Below, piece after piece: positions 34,527 to 47,454 of a stretch of 64,000 nucleotides of DNA. Position numbers and translations under genes: made by a program. Source of the stretch: Cochliopodium minus (taxonomy: Eukaryota; Discosea; Himatismenida; Cochliopodiidae); contig JAMYWO010000001.1 of assembly GCA_024220525.1 (NCBI GenBank), positions 409,538 through 473,537 of the forward strand, written 5' to 3'. How positions within the stretch are numbered: the first letter of the stretch is position 1; each line of letters starts with the position of its first letter. The notes beneath the pieces are model-generated. The model saw only the letters and a list, made by a program, of their open reading frames with translations, did not search any database and was not told where the DNA came from.

Positions 34527-36219
34527 TTATTTCTTGTCATATCGGAAAGAAATAATTAATGCGGTGATGTTATCTTGAGATCCCTTTTCAAATGCCTTCT
34601 TGGCCAAGAGCTCAGAGACAGACTGGGGGCTGAAATCAGTCTCTTTAAGCTTTAAAATAACAAAATCAACTGCTTCTTGGTAAGTCATGACATCCCACAA
34701 ACCATCACAAGCTTTAAATTCGAAGATGTATGTAAAAATTATAAATAATAATTAAAATCAAAAATTAAAATGAAAAAATAAAATAAAATAAAATAAAATA
34801 AAATAAAATAAAATTACCTATTATACAAAATTGGATGTCTTCTACGAGCTGGATAGATTCAACATGCGGATCCGCTATGAGTCCAGACTCCTTGGAGTGA
34901 GTATACTCGTTATCTTTAAACAATAAATCTCCACTAAAATTTTGGTTTTGTTATTTTCCTCTTTTAAAATTTTTTTTTTTTTACATTGATCTTGAAACAG
35001 CAATGCTACAAAATTGGGGATTTAAAACTGGGTGACATAACTGTTAAAAGAAAGAATGTTAGTGTTGAAAGACAGGAACCACCCAAAAAATTTTGGTTAA
35101 GTATCATTCTTATGAATATTCTTTAGATTGAAATATGAAATTAAAAAATGAATAATGTAAGGATTTGTTTGATCTCTCAAGATATTATATTTGATCATTT
35201 GGAGAATGATAAATCGTTATTACTAAAGTTGATAGTGGAAAAAAGAAATAATCTTTTTAATTTACCCTCAAAGAATTTAATTTCCCGCCAATGGCACCAA
35301 TCCTTTCAATTTCCTTTTGATTTTTTTTGGGATTGTGGATCTCAGAGAGTACCACTGCCTTATTATTTTTACAGATGATGATTTCAGAATCACCCACGTT
35401 GGCATAGACGAGGGTATCTTTGTTGATCACCACCACACAGGCGGTGGTTCCATCCAACAACTGCTCTTTCTTGGCCTTGAGGAGGAAGCTAACTTCGGTC
35501 CTTTGGATGGCATTGGTGAGTGCGAGTTCAAGATCTTTTGTTTGTTTCAATTCTTCCATGAAATATTTGTGAATATATACAGATGCATAATCTGCTGCTT
35601 TTTGTCCTCCATGACCTTTATAAATTCGATTTTGTAAAAGTGTTATTTATTTTCAATTATATCCTATTATTTCCCTCCAATACAAAATATATGGTTAAGA
35701 TTGCTTCAAAATGCAATCTTGAATGAGATTTGAAAAAAATTTGGAATTTATAAATTAGGTGAAAAAATTATTATATTAAATGAAGTGATTTAAGATTTTT
35801 GAGCACAATATATATATTATGGAAGAAATTGAAACATTTTTTTTAAAGAAATTTTTTTGTTGGGAGCATACCATCAAATACCCCAAAGAAAGCGAAGCTT
35901 TGTATATTTTGTTCATTTTCTTTTCTTTTGGATTTTGATAATAAGGCTGTATGTGAATCTTCTTGGGTATCTCTATTTCCCTTCAAAGAATATACCCCAA
36001 ATTTGACGGAGAGGGAGAAATTTAGGGTTTGGATAGTAGGATTATCATTGAGGGCAACATTTGATATAGATTTGGTGATTTTCCTTCCTGAATTTTCACC
36101 TTCATATGACCTTAAAATCTAAATGAATCAAAAATAAGTGAATATTATAAATTAGATGTTCTTCTTAGTTGAAAATATATAATATCCTTAAATTAATTTG
36201 GAATTACCTCTTCCTTCAT
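34527..36219 (-). CDS. PP2C-type protein phosphatase
   Basis: The short first exon (MKEE) is followed by six or seven more, all phase-compatible. The family motifs appear in order: FGVYSLKGNRDTQEDSH, FAFFGVFDG / HGGQKAADYAS (split by an intron between DG and HGG), LLDGTTACVVVI, LVYANVGDSEIII, EIERIGAIGGKL, ACDGLWDVMTYQEAV and GSQDNITALII. These hold the aspartates that bind the two metal ions. The enzyme dephosphorylates Ser/Thr in a Mg/Mn-dependent way. It has no signal peptide or regulatory extension, so it is probably cytosolic or nuclear. Confidence 0.9.
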
Positions 36220-36357
36220 AAAAATTTGTTTTGTAAATTTTTATAGTGATTAAACAAATAATTGTACGATTATTATTCAATTTTTTTATTTGAATCTAAA
36301 TTTAATTTTGAAAATTTTTTGTATGAATGTTGATGAATAAATATTGGGAGAGGAAGA

Positions 36358-38106
36358 TCACATCAAAACAAGACCAATACCTTGAGGTTTGGTCAAAGGG
36401 CATTTCCAGTTGAAGAGATAGTACAAGAGGTTACCATCACCAGAGCCAAATTTAAGGGGTTTGAGGAACTTTTCGTTTTCCATGAGATCAAGACAGTTGA
36501 AAACATCAAAATTTTCCTTTCGAACGAAATGTTTTATAAAAAAAAGAATAAAAAAATTTGATAATTCCAAAAATGTATCAAAGTAATTAAATTTGGATTT
36601 ACATTTCTAGCAAAAATGAGAGCATCTCTCATGAGGTCGACCCAATCAGTTTTGAAAGAAAAGTTGTAAAAGGAGTAAGCAGCTTTGAGTAGCTTATGCT
36701 TTGGATGCTTGAGAATGGTGGAAGGCAAGTTGTAGAAGCTGACAAAGTCAGTAATATCCCCATTCTTTGACTCGACAACGTAAGAATAGATGACCTCCTT
36801 ACGAGGGAGAAACCAATGCTCAAACTCTTCCTCATTGAAGTGGGGGTACATGTGGTATCTAGAGAGAAACTTGGAGAGCAGTTGACAAGCTTGAGGAATG
36901 TCCTTTTTCTCAAGCGCTCTAATACCAGGTGTTTGAGGCTTCTCAGGAAGACTGAAGAGTTTGATCGTCATGGACATTGTCATGTTTTTTTTGAGATAGG
37001 AAAACTTAATGTCGATCAATTTTTTAGGATTCAAGGATCTGTGGTAGTAGCGGCAGCTGGCCACAGGGTTTGGAAGAACGGTTCCGCTGGTGTAAACTGC
37101 TTGCCAGACGTTGGTGAGGTTGACTCTTCTGGTGATTTCTTGGATCAAGATCGGAGCCAATCCTTTGGATCTCAACTTTTTGTGAACACATAAATAATTG
37201 ATTTCAACCATCGGGGTAGGGCTTATAAAAAAACATTAAAATTCTTTCTCTTAAAACATGAGAATATTCTTTCAACAATTGGGAAAAATGAGTTAAGATT
37301 TTTAACAATGTTAAACTGAATATGTCCTTCATGCTTGTTTTAATAAAGAAAAATATTTTATTACCTTGAATACATTGAAATTTTGGCGGGGATAGCAGAA
37401 ATGAAAGCCATGAATTTGTTGGTTTTGGTGTATTTTATCCCCAAATGCCATTCCTTTCTCCATCCTGGTGGCATTAAAGCCCATTTCAAGAAATCTGTGG
37501 AATAATCAAAGCGGAACATTGCATCATCATCTTCAACATAATTGTTGGTCAAAAGAAGATATATTTCATTCAACTGTCAAAGAAAATTAATTAATCATAT
37601 ACAATAAAAAAAAATTTCTTTTTAATTTGCAATTACCATTTCTGGATTAGTGAGATCAGGTTCAAACCATACACATTGATCTGGTAATTTGAACGGTTCC
37701 TTTTGGACCTGTTCCAATGTTTTTGTTTGAATGGGTGCATTTTCTTTGAATTCCTTTTTGTTATCTATCACAAAGAAAAAAAAAATTTGAATATAATATC
37801 AAATTTATAAAGGAATTATCAGGAGAAAAAAATAAAAACATCTTGTTTTTCCAAGATAATACCTGATCCTAAGGAATATTGGACTGGTTGGGTCTCCCAA
37901 AATTTATGATTTCCTTTATCGTCCTTAACATCAATTTCAACATTCTCAAAACTAGGCAATGTTTCAACTTTGATTTCTTGGGGCTTGATATTTGTATTGT
38001 TATTGGTGTTATTAATCTTAGTATTAGGATTTTTCTTTTTTTTGTTTTTTTTGGTTGGATTATTAGTTGGAGGATTTTTTGTTGGGGTGGATTTATTTGG
38101 ATCCAT
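36358..38106 (-). CDS. NMT: Glycylpeptide N-tetradecanoyltransferase (N-myristoyltransferase)
   Basis: Exons run from [20 protein letters not shown] at 38106 to IGLVLM-stop at 36358. After a Lys/Asn-rich start come the NMT motifs: [104 protein letters not shown], and [19 protein letters not shown] near the C-terminus. The enzyme moves myristate from CoA to N-terminal Gly of proteins such as G-alpha subunits; a candidate substrate (MGSC start) lies 4.7 kb away. The family ends in a GLVLL-like carboxylate, here GLVLM, that serves as catalytic base. Confidence 0.95.
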
Positions 38107-38274
38107 TTTGATTTATAAAGACAAAAAAGTATTTTTCAATTTTATTTTTTTTTTTTGAAAGAAAATGTGATAGCTTGGAAAAATAAGAAATTGATCACAA
38201 AAGATGATAGAATAGATTTGAAAAAGATTTTAATTTTATGATTTTAATGAATTATATAAATGAAATAAAATATT

Positions 38275-41200
38275 TTAGAGCTCATCGTGATTTGCGACTC
38301 TAATTCTTTTTGTGGAAGGAGAAGATTTGTATTTTGATTCGATGAATTCCTTAATCTTTGCGAGATTAGTAATTGAAGAATCCAATACATATTGATTGTC
38401 ATCTCTAAACAAAACAAGAGAAGGAAATTTGGTGAGAGAAAATCTATCTGCCAAAGCATGATTCTTAACAGAGTCGACAGATCCAACAGAGACCTTAATA
38501 TTGAATGAAGAATCATTAAGATCAGCCAAAACATTATTCAATTGCTTGGAAAAACCATCATAAGGAACATTAAAAGAAATCAACCAGTTTCCTTTGGAAG
38601 TAAGTCTATCAAAGTTTGTGTTATCCAACTGTTGGATGTTTCCAACTCTTTTGGTGAAAACTTTTCTCTCTCTAGATTCTTTGGGTCTGATCTCAACTAC
38701 AGGTGGTTCAGGCACAGCAACACCAGCTACTTTCAAGTATCCAGTCTTTGAAAATTCAGACATCCCTTCAACAGTACGAAGACCATCAAAGTTGTAATAT
38801 TTTCCATCCTTGAGGAAGATGAGGGTTGGATAACTTCTAACGTTGAAAGAAGAAGCCGCAGAGTTATCATCAGCATTTACTTGTGCAACAGAAAGAGAAG
38901 GAAGAGAAGTATGAGCTTCAAAAGAGAATTGGGTATAGATAGGTGCTAATTGTTTGCAGAATCCACACCATGGAGCATAAAACTCAATGAACCATTCTCC
39001 CTTTGAAATTTGAGGCCAAAAGTTTTCGTCAGTGAGAGTGATGAGATGTTCAGCAGATGATTCTTCGACACTAATGAATGCTGGTGGGAGTTTTCTAGCA
39101 TCAAATTTTTTGTAAGAGACTTGTGCGAAATGGGTCAATTCAGGAACTTCTCTCTTTCCATCAAATTTATAAAAGAAGCCGTTGTGGATGAGATAGATAG
39201 TAGGAAGATACTTTGGTCCGAATGCTTCACTAAGTCTTTCTTCAGTGGTGATATCAACTTTTCCTACATTTATTTTTCCTTTCAATTGTTTTGCCAACAA
39301 GTTCCACTTTGGAGCCAACACTTTGCAGTGTCCACACCATGGAGCATAAAAGTCTACGATCCAAGTTCCAGTACTGATTTTGTTAAAGAAGTTGGTATCT
39401 TTGAGAACAACCACATCAGAATCATCTTCGATTCCAGATGGAGGAGCTTCAACATCTTCTTTAGAGGCAACTGATCCATCAAGGTACTTAAATGCAGTCA
39501 ATGTTTGTCCTTGATAAACTCCCTTGAGGTATTTCTTCATATCTTCCAATTCTCTTCCACCGAGATACTCAACATACTTTCCGTTCTCAATCACGATGAG
39601 AGTAGGATAACCGCTGACACTGAAAATAGCTGCAGCATCTTCATGAACAGTTGCATCAAGTTTTGCGACGTGAAAGTTTCCACCCTCTCCTTTCAAATCC
39701 TTTGCTAATTGAGACCAAACAGGAGTTAGTTGTTTACAGAATCCGCACCATGGAGCATAAAATTCAACGAACCAGATTCCACTGCTTATTTTACCAGTAG
39801 GTACAAAGTCACTGTTACTCAAAACTACTACATCTTCTTCTGAGACGTCTACAGGTGCAGGTGTAGGTGTTGGGGGTGTTGCAGGTGCTTGTGTGATTTC
39901 TTTTCTTTCAAAAGGTTTAGGTGTTACAGTAAGATAGTCCTCTTTTAAGAACTTTGAGAGAGTCTCAACGTTTGCATTTCCTGCTCCTTCCAATTTGTAA
40001 GCTTTTCCTTCTGTCAATACATACAAAGTTGGTAAGTATTCAATATTGAAGTGTTCTCCCAACTCTTTTTCAACATCTACGTTGACTTTCCCAATATGAT
40101 ACTTGCTGTCCCATTCAGCTTTTACAGTCTTTTGGAGTTTAGCATATTCAGGAGCCAATCTCTTACAGAATCCACACCACGGAGCATAAAATTCAACCAA
40201 CCATATACCGGTAGAAACTTTGTCGTAAAAGTCAGCACCAACAAGTTCATCAACTCCGTCTGCTTTTGCTTTGTTTTTCTCTTCTGCACTTTCGTAGACT
40301 TTCTTTACTTTGTCTTCTGCAATTTTAGTGCGTTCTTCAGTGAGAAATTCGTAAAACTCTGGGATACTTCTTCCTCCTTCGTATTCAACATAAGTATTCT
40401 TTTCGGTATCAAGGAAAAGGATGGTTGGATATCCTTTGATATCATCAAACTTTTCAGCAATCTTTGGGTTTGCAGTTCCATCAATTTTTGCGATGGCATA
40501 TTCTGCTCCCATTCTTTGTTTTACAAAACTAGCGAGCTGAGCCCAGTTAGGAGCAAGTTTCTTGCAGTGTCCACACCATGGAGCATAAAATTCAATCAAC
40601 CAAAATTTGGAATTTTTAACAGTTGTATCAAAGTTTGCATCAGTTAATACGGTTACATCTTTTTCGTCAAATTTTGGATTTTCGACAAAGTTTGGTAAAG
40701 GAAATGAGATTTGAGATTGGTCATTGACCGTTTCTGTGGCAAATTTGAAGATATCATCAAAAGATCTACCTCTATTATTTTTATACAATTTTCCATCTTT
40801 GATGTAAAAGATGGTAGGAAGATATCTGATACCAAAAGCCGCTGCCATTTGACTATTTTGATCTACATCCAACTTTGCGACGTTGAACTTTGCGTCATAT
40901 TTATTTTTGACATAGGTAGCCAAGTTAGAGTAGATTGGTTTGAGGGTTTTGCAGAATCCACACCATGGAGCATAGAATTCTATCAACCACTCTCCTTTGC
41001 TAATGCTAGAAGTCAAGTTTTTGTCGTCCAAAATGATCACATCAGAATCCAAAAGGTTGGTAGAATCCAAAGGAAGGGATTTGTGCTCTACTTCTTTGTA
41101 CTCTGATTCGATGAAAGAGGAAAAGCTCTCTACTGTTCTATTTCCACTAAAAGGGTACTTTCTTCCATTCAAATAAAGATAGATTGTTGGGAAACTTTCA

Positions 41201-43212
41201 GCTCCAAATTTCTCTGCTAATTCTGTATTTTCAGTGGCATCAGTCATTGCAATGCGGACATTTTGATTGCTTTTAAATTTAGTTGCTAATTGAGCCCAAG
41301 TAGGTTTCAATTTCTTGCAGAACCCACACCACGGAGCATAGAATTCAATGAACCAAGCACCTTTTTCGATTGCATCTTTGTAGTTGCTGTCAGTAAGAAC
41401 AAAAATGTCAGACTCGTCTACTTCAGTGGAAGGCATGTCAGTTGGTGCAACAGTTTTGTAACCACCTCTTGCGAACTCCAACAAGTTTTGGCGATCTTTC
41501 TCACCATCATTTTTGTAAAGCTTTTTATCAGCAATTACATAGATAGTTGGTAAATATTCAATATTATAAGTCAATGAAAGCTCTTTTTCAATGTCCACAT
41601 CCACTTTAGCTACATTGATACCCTCTGCTTTCAACTCTGTTGCTAATTGAGCCCAAACAGGAGTTAATTGCTTGCAGAACCCACACCACGGAGCATAAAA
41701 TTCGACTAACCAAACACCACTGGATACAGAAGATGCAAAGTTGGAACTGTTCAAAACAATAACATCTTGTTGATTGATTTCTTGAGTTTTGGAAGGAATT
41801 GGGGTTGATGTTGAATTCAAATATCCATTATTGATGAAATTGACAAAAGAATTGATATCTCTCTCTCCTTCATAATCATAAACTTGTCCATCTCTCAAAA
41901 ACAACAATGTAGGATATCCTCTCACATTAAATCTCTCAGCAACATCATTCTCGGTAGCATCCAATTTGGCGATATTGATGTTGCTATCATCCTTAAAGGT
42001 GTTGGCTAATTGAGCCCAAGTAGGAATCAATCTCTTGCAGAATCCACACCATGGAGCATAAAATTCAATGAACCAAACACCACTGGAAATTCTTTCATCG
42101 AAATTTGCATTTGTAAGAACCACTATATTGGTTTCATCAACCTCATCTGGATTGGTTGGTGCAGGTGCGATGACAGTGGTAGTTTCTTGGACAGGAATAT
42201 CTTGGGTGGTATCAGCAGATGAATTTTGGGTATTATCTTCTGTGGTTCCTTCTGCAGGTGTATTTTCAACAGGGACATCAATTGCATCAGATTCGAGTTG
42301 TCTTTCAACCTCATCAGTTGGTAATTCCCCATCTTGTTGAATTTCAGCACCTGTTTCATCTTGGAGAGTGATCTCAGGAAATACATATTCATATTGGCCT
42401 GTTTCAGGATTATAAACAACCTCATAATTATCTTCTGTTCCAGATGCATAATTTGGATCAAAAGTATTTTCTGCGTTTGGATCTTGGAGTGATGGATCGA
42501 TAGTTTGATCGATTCCATCAATAGGTAACCCCTCAATCTGCGTTGAATCTACATTTGGATCAATTGGTTGTGTTTGATCGGTGGTTTCAACAATTTGATC
42601 TGTTCCATCAATTGGTTGTTCAGTGCTTGGGATTGATTCTGAAGATTGTGAGATTGTTTCATCTGCAGTTTGTGGAACTGCTTGGTCATTTCTTTGGATG
42701 AATCCTTCTATGAATTCGCTCACTGTTTCAAAATCTGCACTTCCTACAAAGCTGACTGCGAGACCATCATAAAATAACATATAATGGGGATATGGCGCTG
42801 CGGGTGATCCATCAATAATGTTTGAAACATCTTGATTATTTTAAATACTATTAGTTGAAAATGAGTGAAAGTCCAAATTTGAAAAATTCACCTGTATGTT
42901 TGTCAATATTTAATTTTGCTATATTAATATTATATGATTTGCTATTTTTCCATTCAACCAATCTATCCAAAAATACTGATGCCAGACCATTTCTATTGCT
43001 ATTATTTTTAAATTAAGAAAAAATTTATTTTTAAATTTATAAAATTATTTTTATTGATTTTAATATCGTGAATTTTACAATTCGATGATCCAGTTTCCTT
43101 TATTGTGATATTGATAGAAATTCTCACTTGTAAATTCAGTCACAGTATTGGAAACATCTTGTGCTAAAATACAATACATAAAAATTGTGAAGATTAAGAG
43201 AATCTTATGCAT
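38275..43212 (-). CDS. Multi-thioredoxin-domain ER protein (PDI-like), eleven domains
   Basis: Three exons join in phase (43212-43079, 42998-42892, 42830-38275), for about 1598 residues. A signal peptide (MHKILLIFTIFMYCILAQ) and a C-terminal HDEL place it in the ER lumen. Nine thioredoxin domains have an intact redox site: seven with WCGFC and two with WCGHC, each in the frame [W/P]FIEFYAPWC. A degenerate first domain (WIIEF, no CxxC) and a degenerate last domain (YDGFSKQ) bring the count to eleven. An acidic Thr/Gln/Pro linker of about 150 residues, rich in TQPID and QPIDG, separates the first domain from the rest. Canonical PDIs have two active CGHC sites; CGFC is less common. It should oxidise, reduce or isomerise disulfides in secretory proteins. 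The size may allow it to hold many clients at once. Confidence 0.93.
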
Positions 43213-43483
43213 TTGATTTCTATATTCCTTGAATAAGTATTCAAATATATATGCAATTTTTTTTTTTTTTTTATAGAGATTTATAATCTTTACAAATATT
43301 TATTTTGATATTGAAGTTAAAATGACTCATCAAACTCTTATTGTGTTAAAATTCCTCCTGATAGTTTAATTTAAATATAACTCTTAAATTCGGGAGTTAT
43401 ATAGGAATTATGCATGAATATCAAAAGATTTGGATATAAACCCAAAAATTAGGTATAATATTTATTTGGAAATTTGATGAAGA
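43213..43483. other. Intergenic A/T-rich stretch
   Basis: About 270 nt upstream of the thioredoxin-repeat gene, downstream of the next minus-strand gene. It contains a run of T at about 43258-43272 and A/T-rich sequence. No feature stands out. Confidence 0.3.
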
Positions 43484-44492
43484 TCAATTTTGGAATTTAT
43501 GTTTGATAATCTTTTGTTGCAAAATGAATGATAATCGATACAAATCAAATAACAATTTGGGAAAGCAAACATCAGCCACCACATCATCAGATCGAAGCAA
43601 CAAAGAGCTGATTATATTTCCTTCCCTGAAAACTCCAACAGAAAATGAATTCTTATCTGTGCCAAAAATAGATATATAGCTATCAGTCCCAACAGGATGT
43701 GCAAAATCAATCAAACGCCAATTTTTTTTTTGTTGAATCATTACATTTTGAAAACAAGCGGCATCATAATCGCTCTTGAAAATGAAAATCTCTTCCAATA
43801 TTTCATGATTCCTGAAAGTCCCCTTCTTCGATACATAAAATGCACCATCATATCTTTCGAAATATTCATCATAATCTTTTTTATAAATAATTCCCGTGGT
43901 GATATATTGCTCTTGCTTTGATTCGTTTTCGATCTGGATATTTGAACCAATATCTCCAATTTCAAATAAAGTGTATCCCTCAAAATCAGATTCATTCAAT
44001 AAAATATCTTCAAATATTTTTTTCCTTCCAAAGATAGGCAAACTGATTTGTTTTTTGGATGTTTCAATCGGAGCGATATGATCGAAATAAACTTGAGCCA
44101 AGAAGAGATCTGGCCTTCTTTGTTGAATATATCTAGACTTCTCCAAATCATTTTCTAAATAGCTTCTGTAAGCTTTGAATCTTATCAATTCCGAATCGAA
44201 TCCACAATTATGAAAGAAAAATGGGATCGAATTTCTTATCCAATTGATCTTTTGAATAATATTCGAGAATTTATTGATTATCAGTTTCGCATCTTTCTTC
44301 TCTTGATATAATTTCTCCACTTCATTGCCCAATAAAACTAATTCTCTGCAAGTGAATCTTAATTTAAACATTCAATCATTTTTTTTTTTACCTATTTGAA
44401 GACATGGAAGAAAGAGAATCATTTAAAGAATAGAAACCCTTATTCGTAATTTTTGTTTTATTTATTCTCCAAAGCTCCTCACCCATCAACAT
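43484..44492 (-). CDS. Unrecognised protein, ~320 residues
   Basis: Two exons join in phase at a 5' splice site near 44388 and an acceptor (CTTGCAG) near 44343. The start is MLMGEELWRINKTKITNKGF; the main exon continues ELVLLGNEVEKLYQEKKDAK, then RPDLFLAQVYFDHIAP, ISLPIFGRKKIFEDILLNE, FEGYTLFEIGDIGSNIQ and RNHEILEEIFIFKSDYDAAC, closing with VVADVCFPKLLFDLYRLSF. It has mixed alpha/beta composition, no signal peptide or membrane span, and no motif I can name. It is followed downstream by the thioredoxin-repeat gene on the same strand. Confidence 0.5.
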
Positions 44493-44524
44493 TTTGAAAT
44501 TAAGAGGGATGGACACTTTATTAA

Positions 44525-44920
44525 TTAAATATAAAAGATAAAATGTTGAAAGTAAAATGTATTACATTCTCCTCCACAACCCTGACATTTTGTATTCTTT
44601 GAACATTCTGCACATCCACTGATGGATCCACAATTATGACATAATCTTAAATTATGAGGATTTCCAACCTCTTTGGAACATCCCCTACATTTTTCTTTTT
44701 CAATTATTGAGTGATTTCCTTTGAGGAATGGATTGATTTTTGAATCACCTATCTTTATTTGAATAAAATCTCTATCTTCATCTTCTATATCCAATTGCCT
44801 ATAAAAATATTCTGGATTCATCCTATCATTAGGTATAGAAACATTACAAAAAAATATTTTTCTAATGAAAAAATATTTTTTGATCTTTGATCCAAAATAA
44901 TTAATATTTCTTTTGAACAT
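44525..44920 (-). CDS. Small Cys-rich (zinc-ribbon-like) protein
   Basis: An uninterrupted frame of 131 residues. The C-terminal part has four CxxC pairs: CRGCSKE, CHNCGSISGC, CAECSKNTKC and CQGCGGEC. This pattern suggests two or three zinc sites, of rubredoxin or RING-relative type. The first ATG may not be the real start: MNPEYFYRQLDIEDEDRDFI looks like a better beginning, giving ~98 residues. I do not recognise the family. Confidence 0.5.
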   Translation of the reverse strand: MFKRNINYFGSKIKKYFFIRKIFFCNVSIPNDRMNPEYFYRQLDIEDEDRDFIQIKIGDSKINPFLKGNHSIIEKEKCRGCSKEVGNPHNLRLCHNCGSISGCAECSKNTKCQGCGGECNTFYFQHFIFYI

Positions 44921-44970
44921 TTTTATTAAATTTTTTTATATAAACAAATGAATCAGGTGTACAGTCATTA

Positions 44971-45255
44971 TTATTTTTCTTCTATGATTTCTTCTCCTTC
45001 AATCATCTCTGCCTCCTCTTCAAGATCTATTTGCCCCATTATACTGCTATCCAAACCCAATTTTCTTTTAAATCTTGTATTATCATCATATAGATTAAAG
45101 GCATCTCTGTATTGTTTCGATAATACAAGAACCCTTCTCTTTTGTAGATTAATAGTTGATGGTCCTTCCACCTCTTTGAAGAATTCAGTAAGTTTGCGGG
45201 GATAGAATATCATTGCTTTAGGTATTTTTGGAATTTGTTGAGTCAAATTATTCAT
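44971..45255 (-). CDS. Hypothetical protein, 94 aa
   Basis: An uninterrupted frame from ATG reads MNNLTQQIPKIPKAMIFYPR, then LTEFFKEVEGPSTINLQKRR and YRDAFNLYDDNTRFKRKLG, and ends in a Glu-rich stretch (DLEEEAEMIEGEEIIEEK). It looks like a small soluble nuclear or cytosolic protein. The basic middle and acidic tail are notable, but no family is apparent. Its start faces the GCP4 gene, 115 nt away. Confidence 0.45.
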   Translation of the reverse strand: MNNLTQQIPKIPKAMIFYPRKLTEFFKEVEGPSTINLQKRRVLVLSKQYRDAFNLYDDNTRFKRKLGLDSSIMGQIDLEEEAEMIEGEEIIEEK

Positions 45256-45370
45256 TTATTATTAATTTATTTGATAATCAATTTTTTTTTATATTTTTCA
45301 AAGTATAATGAGAGAATTTACATAAAGATGATAGTGAAAGCAGAAATTATGATAATTAAAAAAAATTCAA

Positions 45371-47394
45371 ATGAATATTACGAGGCCAATACTTTACAGA
45401 GAAATTATATTTGCTTTATTGGGATACGTTGGTGAAATAATCAATGATGAATTCAAAGTAGTTGAAAATATTCCCTTCCTTCAAATTCAAGAAATTAATA
45501 TCATCAATGAGACACTGATTATAGGATGCTATTATAAGAAAATATCAACATTCATTGATAATATAAATTCAAATATGGGTATTGATAACAATCATAATAT
45601 AATTGAACTATCTTTTCATTTATTTTTAAAAGATAAGAATGGGATGTATCTGAAAAGTTTATCTCATGGGATAGAAGATAAGTTGTTGATCCAATATAGA
45701 AAGAAATTAAAGATATTACAAAAGGATTTATCCAATGAAAATTCATTATCAATACTCTATATTGAAACATCAATTTCAGAGGTAACAAATATCAAATCGA
45801 AATAATTGCTCAATTAAATTTTTTTTCAGTTTAGAATACTATTTTCAAAATTATTGTTATTCATACAAGTGATAGAAGAGAAGAAAATTTATGGATCACA
45901 ATTACTATCAATATTATATCAAATGAAAAATTGCGGTATATTGGAAGTGAAAAATCTCTTCGAAGATCTAATCTCACAACTCCATATAATCCTTTATAAT
46001 CAAATAATATCATGGATATTCAAGGGAGAATTGATAGATAAATATGAGGAGTTCTTCATAATAGAGAATTCAAAAGATGATACAAGCGATCAAATTTCTT
46101 TTGATATCTTTGATAGCTTCTCCAAATCTGATAAGTTTGGCTCAGAGATATTCAACATTAGATCAGCGTTTTTGCCATCTTACATCTCCACGAAAATGGC
46201 AGAAGAAATTTTATTTATTGGAAGAGCATCGAGAGTTTTAAGCCCTAAAGAACAAATAAATGAGTATACAGAATTTGAAAGTATTTTCAAAATAAAAAAC
46301 TTGGATCTGTTCGAATTTGAAAAAGTATTGATGGGATTCAAAAATTTGATGTCACAAAAGTTATGGAAATTAATAGTAATAGACAATCAACTTGCTTTAC
46401 AGATCAAGGTATTTTTAGTTTTTCATTTTTATTTGCTCATTTTTTTTTTTAATTTATTCTAAATTAGCTTATTAGGGAGTACTTTCTTCTTGGTGATGGG
46501 GAGTACTACAGATCATTCTTAGATGAAAACCAGTTATTGTTCCAGTCTCCCTCAATAAATAATGAAGAAAATCTGGATGTCATCAACAAAAATTGGAAAA
46601 GCTGCTCTTCTCTTTTTTCTGAATCATTCGAAAGAAAGAATAATAACTTTTCTCGTTCGTTGGTGTGGGTTTCTAATAACTCAAAAGATAATATTATTGC
46701 TTCTTCTATACCTTGGGGTAACTTTGTTTTAGATTACATGATTACTTCTCCTATGCACTTGATTTTTAACAAGGAGATAATTTATCTCTACCAAAAAATC
46801 TTCTCATTTCTGTTTGCTCTCAAAAGGGCACAAACCGAGCTTAGTTCTTTGACAAAACGTTTGCCTCACTATAATTTTTTAGTTCCTTTCATATGGAAGC
46901 ACAAGTCTCACAGATCTTTTTTTTTCAATCAGTTAGAGTGTTACTTGCAAGTTGATGTCATTGAATCTCACTATCAAATCCTAATGGAACAAATATCCAA
47001 ATCCAATGACTTTGATGTAATCAAGAGATTTCACGAAAGGTCTTTACAATCTCTTTTACAACAGACTTTTATCACATCCGAGCCAATAATGAAGCTTTTT
47101 TCTAAAGTTATCTCCAATTCTTTAACTTTTACAAATTTCATCAAGAAACTCCAACTCAATCCTCAACAATTTCAGCAAAATCAAGTTCTTTCAAAGTTGG
47201 ATGATCTCAACAAAGCTTTCCTCCAAGAAATTTCTTTGCTTTCTACTGTTCTTACCACAAAAGCCAAAAATCACCAACTTTCAAACCCTTCGCAATTAAT
47301 TTTGAGATTGGATTTCAATGGTTGGATTACTAACATCACAAAAAATGATACTATACAGATGTATTTTCCTTTCTTGATTCACGATCCCAAATGA
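45371..47394 (+). CDS. Gamma-tubulin complex component 4 homologue
   Basis: Three exons join in phase (45371-45781, 45830-46409, and a third ending at 47394), for about 635 residues. The start REIIFALLGYVGEII and FLQIQEINIIN matches GCP4's opening (a short Hxx(L/F)LxALxGYPG block then FLHPSE). Other matches in order are IEEKKIYGSQLLSILYQ, IISWIFKGELIDKYEEFFI, LPSYISTKMAEEILFIGRAS, KLWKLIVIDNQLALQIK, REYFLLGDGEYYRSFLDEN, MTSPMHLIFNKEIIYLYQKI, FFFNQLECYLQVDVIESHYQ and a C-terminal LILRLDFNGWIT. GCP4 is a spoke of the gamma-tubulin ring complex that nucleates microtubules. Confidence 0.9.
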
Positions 47395-47454
47395 AAAATA
47401 TAATTATATTTATTTCAATAAAAAAATCAATAATTGAATTCCTTTTGATAAAAA

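Noticed and set aside
23246-38106. Functional gene cluster of receptor, G-alpha, PP2C and N-myristoyltransferase
   Set aside because: They have separate promoters and unrelated genes lie between them; neighbouring position alone is not evidence of a pathway in a eukaryote.
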